This document shows positions 16,508 through 24,195 of a DNA stretch of 64,000 bases, piece after piece; the stretch's first letter is position 1; the number at the start of each line of letters is the position of its first letter. Where the stretch lies: contig CAVPHF010000032.1 of assembly GCA_963704155.1 (NCBI GenBank), positions 348,478 to 412,477 of the forward strand, written 5' to 3'. Origin of the DNA: Thiohalocapsa sp963704155 (lineage in GTDB: Bacteria; Pseudomonadota; Gammaproteobacteria; Chromatiales; Chromatiaceae). The notes under the pieces are model-generated. The model was not told the DNA's origin. It was given only the letters and a program-made list of their open reading frames with translations, and searched no databases. The translations under genes were made by a program, and so were the position numbers.

Positions 16508-18915
16508 ATGAGCTGGTTGTTGCTCGAGTGCTTCCGGCGTGCCGCTCGACTGCTGGCTGGAGCCCTATTTTGGGCGCTGGTTGGGGTATCCCTGGCGGCG
16601 TCCGGCGCGGCCGGGTCACCGACAGCGGCAGCGGGTGCGGTCCCGGACTATGCCACGGCAATCCAGCCTATCTTCAACCGCCGCTGCATCGCCTGCCACG
16701 GTTGTCTCGGCTCGCCGTGCAACGTGAAGCTGGACTCGTTTCGCGGGGTCGATCGTGGCGGGTTCGGACTCAATGCCTACTCCGATCACCTCGGCGATTA
16801 TCCGCGTACCGATATGGACGCCGCCGATAGCACGGGGGTCTGGCGCCAACGCGGCTTTTATCCAATCCTGGCGCGCGACGGCACGGCGGAAGAAAACCTG
16901 GACGCCTCGCTGCTGTACCAAATGGTTGCCGCCGGCGTGCGCGGCAACGAGCGCGGCTTCCGCCGCGATGCGCTCGACGGGCTGCGACCAAACCGCTACG
17001 AGGCGCATTGCGCGGCGACACCGACCGCGCTGGCGGAACAGCTGGAGCAACATCCGGCGGTGGGGATGCCGTTCGGGCTGCCGGCCATCTCCGAGCAGGA
17101 TTTCGCGACGCTGCGTTCATGGGTGGCCGCCGGCTCGCCGGGACCCGATGCAACTGCTCGGGAGCAGGCGCTCGCGGTGGCCAATCCCGATGCCGTGGCC
17201 GCCTGGGAGGCATTCCTTAATGCAGATGATCCGCGCGCCCGGCTGGTCAGCCGTTTCATCTTTCAACACGTCTTCCTGGCGACCATCGTGCTGACCGACA
17301 GCCCCGGCGATCAGTTCCGCCTGGTCCGCTCCAGTACCCCACCGTCTCGTGTCGTCGAGGACGCCAACGGTAACAAGCGGGTCGAGTCCCCACCGGTCAA
17401 GGTCATCGGCACTGGGCTGCCCTATGACGATCCCTACACCTATGCGAAGGTCGATAAGTTCTACTATCGACTGCAGAAGCGCAGCGAGCCACCGGTGCAG
17501 AAGAATCATTTCATCTGGCGCCTCGCCCCGGAGGACATCGCACACCTGACGCGGCTGTTCGCCATCGACAGTGGCACCGGTTGGGACAGCAAGGCCGACT
17601 TGGACCCGCCCTACGGAATCGAGAGCCCGTTTGTCCAATTCGCGGCGATCCCCGCCGAGTCGCGCTATCGCTTCATCCTTGAGAACGCCGAAGTCATGGT
17701 CGGCGGCATCACCTATGGCCCGGTCTGCAACGGGCAGACCGCCACCTACGCCGTCAAGGACCAGTTTTGGGTGTTTTTCCTGGATCCCGCACAGGACCCC
17801 TCGGTGCAGGACCCGCAACTCGGGCTCGAGAGTTCGGCGATGCTGATGGATCGATCGGTACTCGGCACGGCGCCTATTTGAATGCCTTCGCCGAGACCAA
17901 GGCCCGCCTGGCACCGGGCGGCTGGTCTCTCGACAGCATCTGGAACGGCGATGGCGCCGATCCTGACGACAAGGGCAATGCCTGGCTCACGGTCCTGCGC
18001 CACGCGACCAATGTGTCGGTGCTGAAGGGCGCCCAAGGCGGAATGCCGCGCACCCTGTGGTTGCTCAGCTACGCGGGCTTCGAGCGCATGTACTACGACA
18101 CCGTCGCCGGCTTCGCCTACTGGGAGGGCGACCTGGGAAAGCTTGAGACCCTGCTCTTTTTCAACGTGCTGCGCCAGACCTTCGAAGATCACTTCCTGTT
18201 GCTGCTGCCGCAGCAACACCGAGAGACTATCCGCGACCGCTGGACGCGTGGCATCGGCGCACTCGCCATGGAAGCGGTGCCCTTCTCCGGCGCCGGGCAA
18301 CCTACCGGAATTTCACTGACGGGTGACCAGCCGCTGGCCGAGCTGGCGGCGCTGATTGCCAAGCGCCTGGGTCCCGCGATCAGCGGGCTGCCGGACCCAC
18401 TCAACCCGCGGGTCAAACCCAGCGTCGAATTGGCCGCACCCATGCAGGGTTTCGACGACTTCGAGCGCGCCATCTCGGCCATGACCGCGGTGGACGAGCG
18501 TCAATTCGTGCGTTTTCTGCCCAGCGTCACGGTGCTGCGTCTGAGCCATGGCGGCGAGCAGCGGGTCTATTCGCTGGTTGCCAACCGAGCATTCGCCTCC
18601 CAATGGACACTGTTGTTCCAGGACGGCCAAGCACTGCCGAACGAGGACACCATGAGTGTCTACCCGACCCTGGTAAACGGTTTCCCGAACCTCTTCGTTG
18701 ATCTCGATCTGGACCGAGCGCCGAGCTTCCTCAGCGACCTCGCAGCCGTGGCAACCAGCGAGGACTGGCAACGCCTCGAGGAAAGCTACGCGATTCTCCG
18801 CAACAGCGACCGGTTCTGGCCCTTCTACGACTGGCTGAACGCCTGGAACTTCAGCGAGCGCGGCGACGACGCCGGTTGGCTCGATCTGACCTACTACGAT
18901 GCCCCGGAGCGCTGA
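16508..18915 (+). pseudogene. cti: fatty acid cis/trans isomerase, interrupted by a 1-base deletion
   Basis: Two frames that together make one periplasmic cis/trans isomerase of about 800 residues. The first (16508-17881) has a signal peptide and the haem c motif CIACH in IQPIFNRRCIACHGC, then family segments FLATIVLTDSPG and NHFIWRLAPED, up to DQFWVFFLDPAQDPSVQDPQ. The second frame resumes at about 17870 with GAYLNAFAETKARL, SLDSIWNGDG and TLWLLSYAGFERMYYDTVAG and runs to 18915. Restoring one G in ACGGCGCC near 17870 would join them as ...LGTGAYLNAF... . Cti converts cis to trans unsaturated phospholipid acyl chains in response to solvents or heat. Preceded by AAAGGAGG, so otherwise well expressed. 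Confidence 0.88.
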
Positions 18916-18990
18916 AGCCGATCGACTGGCGACACGCTGGGCTTCCGTTCTCAGCCCGCGGATATCCGCACACCCCGCCAAGGATTGTTT

Positions 18991-19261
18991 TCAATGCGCA
19001 ACCACGAGCCTCACCCATAGGTAGGCGTTGGCCAAGGTCAAGACGGACATCGGCGGTCCGACCTTCCCGAAGCTCCAGAACGGTATCTTGAAGCCATCCC
19101 GGCCCGGCGAGCTCCTGGATCAGGTTTTGGGCGATGGCTATCGCGCCGTCTTTGATCTGGTCGGTGCCGACAACCTCGGCGCAGAGCCGGGTGTAGCCAA
19201 ACAGCGCTTGTCCGTTGCTGGTCCAGGGGTGGGGCACTGCACCGCGGTCATGCAGGTGCAT
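18991..19261 (-). pseudogene. decayed minus-strand frames, one resembling an ArsB/NhaD-type transporter tail
   Basis: The last 30 or so codons before the stop at 18991 read FWSFGKVGPPMSVLTLANAY, very like the final membrane helix of ArsB/NhaD/SLC13-type permeases (LPVTLLTL pattern). The adjoining upstream part in another frame starts at ATG 19261 with AGGA nine bases upstream and reads WTSNGQALFGYTRLC; it matches nothing I recognise. The pieces probably reflect deletion and frameshift. Confidence 0.35.
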
Positions 19262-19284
19262 GTTCAGGATCCTGGGTTCGCGGG

Positions 19285-20076
19285 CTAGCAGACGCGCGCC
19301 AGCCGCTCCACCCAGTCCGCGACCTGTGGCTGCGTTTGGAGTCCGTCCTGACGGATCTCGATCATGACGTGGGGAATCCCGCGGCGCTCGCCATGCGTAG
19401 GCAGGGTGAAATCGTGGCTGTCCTCAATGCCATAGGGCTGATTGTCGCCGACCAGTAGACCAGTCTGCCGGGCGAGAAGTGGACGCAGCTGCCGCGCAAG
19501 CCGTGGATCACGCCCATAGGCCAAGCCGATCGGCCAGGGGCGCGACTGGCCGCCGAGCCGCGGCGTGAAGCTATGCAGGCTGATCAACCGCAGCCTGGGG
19601 TCGGGATGTGCGTCGAGCCACTGGGCGATCGCCTGGTGATAGGGCAGGAACAGGGCCGCGAGCCGTGCCCTGCGCTCCTCTGCGCTCAGGCCCTGGTTGC
19701 CGGGGATCGGGGTTCCGTCGCTCTGTGCGGCGATGAGCTCCGGGCTCGCAAGGGGGCGGTTGAGATCGATCGCCAGACGTGAGTAGCTACCCAGGATCAG
19801 CGGCGCATCGAGCCTCGCCGCAAGTCCGCGGGCGACCGCTGCCGCGCCAGGATCCCAGGCGATGTGCTGATCCAGTCGATCACGCCTGAGCCCGAGGTCG
19901 CCAAGTCGCCGCGGCAGCCGGTTGGAGGCGTGGTCACAGATCAGCAGGGCCTTTGCCGTGCCCTTGGGGTTGACGAACTCGTAGGCTGGCGGCTCGTCAG
20001 GGTCGAGCAGAGTGGGCGTTCCGGCATCCTCTGGCGCCGAGCGCCACCACTCGCCCCAGGCGGCCTCGCCGCTCAT
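19285..20076 (-). CDS. N-formylglutamate amidohydrolase family protein
   Basis: 263 residues. Family motifs: ALLICDHASNRLPRRLGDLGL near residue 45, then DQHIAWDPGAAAVARGLA and SYSRLAIDLNRP, and a late HSFTPRLGG. The zinc-binding His/Asp residues lie in the CDHAS and HSF blocks. These hydrolases remove formyl groups from N-formylglutamate in histidine degradation, but many homologues outside hut operons are of unknown substrate, and no hut gene is nearby. Its ATG overlaps the stop of the upstream transglutaminase-like gene by one base (TGATG), a sign of coupled translation. Confidence 0.88.
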   Translation of the reverse strand: MSGEAAWGEWWRSAPEDAGTPTLLDPDEPPAYEFVNPKGTAKALLICDHASNRLPRRLGDLGLRRDRLDQHIAWDPGAAAVARGLAARLDAPLILGSYSRLAIDLNRPLASPELIAAQSDGTPIPGNQGLSAEERRARLAALFLPYHQAIAQWLDAHPDPRLRLISLHSFTPRLGGQSRPWPIGLAYGRDPRLARQLRPLLARQTGLLVGDNQPYGIEDSHDFTLPTHGERRGIPHVMIEIRQDGLQTQPQVADWVERLARVC

Positions 20077-20891
20077 CAGCCGCGCGTCCCCACCTCATCG
20101 GCCCAGACCCTGAAACCGGTCAGTGTAGCGGGGCCGAAGGTGTTGCTGAGCGGGACATCCGCCGCGTCGCGGCCTTGCGCGATCAGCACCCGCCCGATGC
20201 GTGGGATTCGGTTGCGGGGATCCAGGGTGTGCCAGCGTCCACCCAGGTAAACCTCGAGCCAGGCCGAGAAGTCCATGGGTTCGGGCGAGGGCGGGACTCC
20301 GATATCGCCCAGATACCCGGTGCAATAGCGTGCCGGGATGTTCATGCAGCGGCAGAAGGTGACGGCGAGATGCGTGAAATCTCGGCAAACGCCCGTTCGC
20401 TCATGGAAGACTTCGAGCGCGGTCTTGGTCGCTCGGGAGTATTGATAGCCGAAGGTGATGTGATGATGTACGTAGTCGCTGATCGCCTGCACGCGCGGCC
20501 AGCCAAGGGGTGTCTGCCCGAACAGCGACCAGGCCGTTTCGGAGAGCTGGTCGGTCTCGCAGTAGCGGCTGCCCTGGAGGTAAACCAGTGCCTCGCTGGG
20601 CAGGTCCTCGACCGCGTGCTGCACCGCCGTCGGGTCGACGGCATCCGGTAGACCGCTGTCATTGATGCAGGTGTCGGTGCTGATGCGGATGTCGCCCGGG
20701 GGCGCCACCAGCCGGCTGCACCAGTTACCGAAGCCGTCGCGGTAGGCGGTGACCGGCACCGCGGGCTGGGTCCGGATATGGTCCGGAGCGAGCAAGTCAG
20801 AGACCCGGCTGTAGTGGACATTCAGGGTCAGGATCATGGGCGTGCGCTGGGGGCACGCATAGACCAACTCATAGCCGAGGCGAATCTGCAT
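20076..20891 (-). CDS. transglutaminase-like cysteine protease family protein
   Basis: 271 residues: an N-terminal beta-rich domain of about 150 residues (LGYELVYACPQRTPMILTLN) followed by the transglutaminase core. The nucleophile is Cys in ERTGVCRDFTHLA. In the second block, where classical members have HAW, the sequence is MDFSAWLEVYLGGRW, so Ser stands in for the catalytic His, then TLDPRN supplies the Asp. I believe this MDFSAW variant recurs in one bacterial subgroup. Translation is coupled to the downstream amidohydrolase. Function is unknown; peptide amide hydrolysis or transfer is the family expectation. Confidence 0.85.
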   Translation of the reverse strand: MQIRLGYELVYACPQRTPMILTLNVHYSRVSDLLAPDHIRTQPAVPVTAYRDGFGNWCSRLVAPPGDIRISTDTCINDSGLPDAVDPTAVQHAVEDLPSEALVYLQGSRYCETDQLSETAWSLFGQTPLGWPRVQAISDYVHHHITFGYQYSRATKTALEVFHERTGVCRDFTHLAVTFCRCMNIPARYCTGYLGDIGVPPSPEPMDFSAWLEVYLGGRWHTLDPRNRIPRIGRVLIAQGRDAADVPLSNTFGPATLTGFRVWADEVGTRG

Positions 20892-20993
20892 CAGTCAACT
20901 CCTGGCGCCAAGCGCTTGGTACTCATTTTGAGACAACTCGCCTAAGCACCCCCGCTTACCCTATCAGTCTTCAAGCTTTTTCGAAAAAGCCAG

Positions 20994-22145
20994 TCAAACG
21001 GGTTTGATATGGGCGTGGGGGTAGTGCGGCTCACGCTTTTGAAAGGACAGAATCGAGGGGTCTTGAATCACACCGCCATCGATGTTCACGGCCCGTCGAA
21101 TGGTTTCGTTTTGCTGCCAGCTATCGGGGCCCGCCACGACGGTCGGTAAATGCACAACGAGAGCAGCTGAGATTGAGCGCGAGGCACTTTCCCAAAGATA
21201 GCTCGGAGTATGATCAACCGCATAATAATCTATCGTGTTGTATTTAAAAATCGGATTCTTGAATGTCGTTGGTTTGGCAAAAAAGAAGCCCATGCCTTCG
21301 TCGCAACTGACATCAATAATCAGGCTCTTCGGCTTGAGGTACGAGCTTTCCGCTTCGGTCACAAAGTGGGTGGGGTTGTCTGTTTCTTGAAAGGTTCCGT
21401 TTATGATGATATCCGCTTCGCTGATCAAATCAGTCAACGGCCGCGCGGTTCCGTCGTGTTCCACGACCAGCATGCGTGCCTCTCCTTCATTGCCTTCCCG
21501 GATCCGCACATAGTGGCAACCAAGCACCTCTTCACGTACCTCGTGGTCCGGGCGCTGAATGCAGATGGTAATATCTCTAAACCCGTGCGCCTTGAGGGCG
21601 TATATCGCCCCGCGGCTGACTGCACCAAAGCTGAAAAGGATGACCTTGCGTTGGTTGCCGTAGTGCCCATCGATACCTTTGAGTTGTAAGGCATGTATCA
21701 CCGCGCAATAGCCAGCCATCTCGTTATTCTTATAGAAGGTGTGACGGCCAATCTGACCGCTAGGAGACCAAGAAAACATTTCCTCAAAGGCAATTAGTGT
21801 GAGCTTGCGATCAAGTGCGGCTTGGGTGATGTCCCGTTGCTGTACACAATGCACCCAGCCCCAGAGTGTTCCGCCTACGCGAAGTTCTTCTAAATCAGCT
21901 AATACCGGTTTGGCAATGATGATCCTGCCAAGGTTGGCCAATAAGTCGTGGCGTGTGGCAATGCCTCCTGTCTGAGCGGCAATCTCGGAATCCGGGATAT
22001 CGAATCGTGCTCCATAGCCCTCCTCAAATATCAGCTGGCGACGGATTTGTTCAGGAATACGTGACAAATGTTCTGGATGGATTGGAACACGTCGCTCATC
22101 CTCTTTTCTTGAAGTCCCAATGACTCCCAAGGTTAAGTTGCTCAT
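20994..22145 (-). CDS. N5-(carboxyethyl)ornithine synthase-like, AlaDH/PNT family
   Basis: About 383 residues from ATG 22145 (a TTG eight codons upstream is less likely). The N terminus LTLGVIGTSRKEDERRVPIHP matches the alanine-dehydrogenase/transhydrogenase substrate domain, and SFGAVSRGAIYALKAHGFRD is the NAD(P)-binding turn. Segments ISEADIIINGTFQ and DVSCDEGMGFFFAKPTTF are typical of lactococcal CeoS, which condenses ornithine (or lysine) with pyruvate reductively. The gene is visibly less G+C-rich than its neighbours, and an IS630 fragment lies directly upstream, suggesting acquisition by transfer. Confidence 0.8.
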   Translation of the reverse strand: MSNLTLGVIGTSRKEDERRVPIHPEHLSRIPEQIRRQLIFEEGYGARFDIPDSEIAAQTGGIATRHDLLANLGRIIIAKPVLADLEELRVGGTLWGWVHCVQQRDITQAALDRKLTLIAFEEMFSWSPSGQIGRHTFYKNNEMAGYCAVIHALQLKGIDGHYGNQRKVILFSFGAVSRGAIYALKAHGFRDITICIQRPDHEVREEVLGCHYVRIREGNEGEARMLVVEHDGTARPLTDLISEADIIINGTFQETDNPTHFVTEAESSYLKPKSLIIDVSCDEGMGFFFAKPTTFKNPIFKYNTIDYYAVDHTPSYLWESASRSISAALVVHLPTVVAGPDSWQQNETIRRAVNIDGGVIQDPSILSFQKREPHYPHAHIKPV

Positions 22146-22185
22146 ATCGTTTCTGTTATCTCGAGACAATCAAGAATTGCGATTC

Positions 22186-22365
22186 TATAAACGTGATGCC
22201 CTTGGCAAGCGGGTTGGCGCGCGCGATTTGGTCAAACAGGGCAATGATCGAACTGGCGTCGATGGTGTCATCGAAACGGATCTCGGCATTCATGCGCTGC
22301 ACGTCGACCGCGCCCTTGATGCTCAGGGCCGCTGACCGGTGTTTGCTGAGCCGATCGTCGAGCAT
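22186..22365 (-). mobile_element. IS630-family transposase fragment
   Basis: About 60 codons that match the middle of IS630 transposases: GAVDVQRMNAEIRFDD, then SIIALFDQIARANPLAKGI. In intact proteins this precedes the DNARYYRS block; here it breaks off at ITFI and runs into the leader of the CeoS-like gene. No terminal repeats seen. Remnant only. Confidence 0.65.
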
Positions 22366-22375
22366 GGGCGGAATC

Positions 22376-22570
22376 TTACACTTTCTCCCAGACCGTCATC
22401 GCGCCTTCCTCAGCCGAATTTTCGTTTGAGACTTGCTCTATCGGGGTATCTGACCTCGGCAACTGCGCGACGACTCGAATCTGGATCTCCGAGCCGACAT
22501 CGAGCCCGATGCCACCAAGAAACCCGATGGCATCGCTAAGGCCTTGGCTCAGCCCCTCCGCATCAGGCAT
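22376..22570 (-). CDS. hypothetical 64-residue protein
   Basis: A short acidic frame (LSQGLSDAIGFLGGIGLDVG; EQVSNENSAEEGAM) just upstream of the IS630 remnant on the same strand. Composition is protein-like but the ribosome site is poor and no family is recognised. It may be the end of a decayed gene. Confidence 0.3.
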   Translation of the reverse strand: MPDAEGLSQGLSDAIGFLGGIGLDVGSEIQIRVVAQLPRSDTPIEQVSNENSAEEGAMTVWEKV

Positions 22571-22683
22571 AGGCCGAATGTACCAAGAGGCTGCCTGCCG
22601 GGCCGCGCAGGGTATCGGCTTGAGTGGCGCTCGGCACCAAGGCTAGGTTAGATTCCGCGTTTCAAAACAGGAGCGAAGATTCA

Positions 22684-24012
22684 ATGTCTGACCGCCGAGC
22701 CATCAACGCTTTCCACGTTCAGCGAATGCTCCTGAGCCTGCGCACGACTGCCTTGATCCTGTCGTTGACGGGCCCTGTGGCCTTGGCGTCGGACTATCCG
22801 TCGAGCGATTATTTTCTCGCCGATTGGGAGACGCGGGATGCCTGGAAGGGGAAGGGTTTCAGTTTTGGTCTCAACTACACTTCCGAGCCCATGTTCAATG
22901 TCGCCGGCGGAGAAGCGCGCGGCGGCACCTATGCCGACAACATCGCGCTGGAGTTTGGCTTCGACCTGGAGCGCATCCTCGGTATCCCGGCGACCAGCCT
23001 GGTTATCAAGGGGTCGAAGCGCGACGGGCTCTCCGTGTCTCAGCGTTTCATCGCCCCGTCCGAGGGCGGAAACGTCTTCACCGTCCAAGAGCTCTTCGGC
23101 GGCCAAAACGTCAAGCTCTCCAATGTCCAGTTCAATACGGTGCTGCTCGCTGAGCGACTGAACCTCGCCTACGGGCGGCTCATCGCCAACGACGACTTCC
23201 TGCGCTCGCCGCTCTACTGCCAGTTCGTCAACAACTCCTTCTGCGGCAGTCCGAAGCCGGTCTTCCTACAGAACCCCTTTACCTTCACGGCCTACCCCCT
23301 GGCGACCTGGGGCGCGCGCGTTCGCTATGACACGCCGTCAAGGCTGTGGACCCTTCAGGCGGCGGTCTACGACGGCGACCCCGAGGGCAAGGAAGGTGAT
23401 CCGACGTCCCGTGACCATAACGCCCATGGGACAAGCTGGGGCCTGGGCAACAACGGGGTGACCCTGGCTGGCGAGCTGCACTACCACGTGAACCGCGACT
23501 CCAACCAGGCATTGCCTGGTGTCTACAAGGTCGGCGGCTATTACATGACCGGCCGCTTCCAAGATCTGTCGAGCACCGATAATGCGACCACCACCGGCAG
23601 CGCCATGGGCTGGCTCCTCGCCGACCAAATGCTCTACCGACCGGAGCCCGGGGTGGGTCGAGGCCTGTGGGGCTTCGGCGCACTGGTCTTCAGTTTCACG
23701 GACGATACCAATCCCATGCCCTGGTACTTCAACACGGGCCTCGTGTACGAGGGGCTATTCAAGGGCCGGCCCAAGGACACTACGGGGCTGGCCGTCACCA
23801 GCGGCTGGTTCGGCGACGAGGTCAATGTGGCACGCCGAGCCGAGGGTCTTCCGGAGAAAGACTACGAGGCCGTCGTCGAACTCAATCATCAATTCGTTCT
23901 CGGCAGGGGCATCAGCATCCAGCCGGACATCCAGTACATCATCCGTCCCGCGGGCACTGGGGAGATCGATAACGCGCTGGCGATTGGCGCCCGGGTCAGC
24001 GTCAACTTTTGA
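22684..24012 (+). CDS. OprB-family carbohydrate-selective porin
   Basis: 442 residues, start at ATG 22684. Signal peptide RTTALILSLTGPVALA|SDYPSSD, then a 16-strand-type barrel sequence. Typical OprB features are the early WETRDAWKGKGFSFGLNYT, the loop with paired Cys (YCQFVNNSFCG), LWTLQAAVYDGDP and the C-terminal SIQPDIQYIIRPAGTG...ARVSVNF ending in Phe. OprB porins pass glucose and other sugars across the outer membrane. It is followed by a complete sugar phosphotransferase system on the same strand, so it is very likely its outer-membrane entry step. Confidence 0.92.
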   Translation: MSDRRAINAFHVQRMLLSLRTTALILSLTGPVALASDYPSSDYFLADWETRDAWKGKGFSFGLNYTSEPMFNVAGGEARGGTYADNIALEFGFDLERILGIPATSLVIKGSKRDGLSVSQRFIAPSEGGNVFTVQELFGGQNVKLSNVQFNTVLLAERLNLAYGRLIANDDFLRSPLYCQFVNNSFCGSPKPVFLQNPFTFTAYPLATWGARVRYDTPSRLWTLQAAVYDGDPEGKEGDPTSRDHNAHGTSWGLGNNGVTLAGELHYHVNRDSNQALPGVYKVGGYYMTGRFQDLSSTDNATTTGSAMGWLLADQMLYRPEPGVGRGLWGFGALVFSFTDDTNPMPWYFNTGLVYEGLFKGRPKDTTGLAVTSGWFGDEVNVARRAEGLPEKDYEAVVELNHQFVLGRGISIQPDIQYIIRPAGTGEIDNALAIGARVSVNF

Positions 24013-24195
24013 TCGAGCGACTACCTGGGGGTTGAGCGGAGCGATGACCGCGACGGCGTCGCCCATCGACGATCGGCCGTGCGGAACCCAGCCGGGCTAA
24101 ACTTCGCCTCGAAAGAATACTCGCCGACAATAACCGCCGATCTCAACGGCGCAAGCAACCATCCCAAACCACCACGGGAACAGGAGGACATCGCG

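Noticed and set aside
16239..16661. 140-codon minus-strand frame before the cis/trans isomerase gene
   Set aside because: Overlaps the signal-peptide region of the isomerase gene and has no protein-like character.
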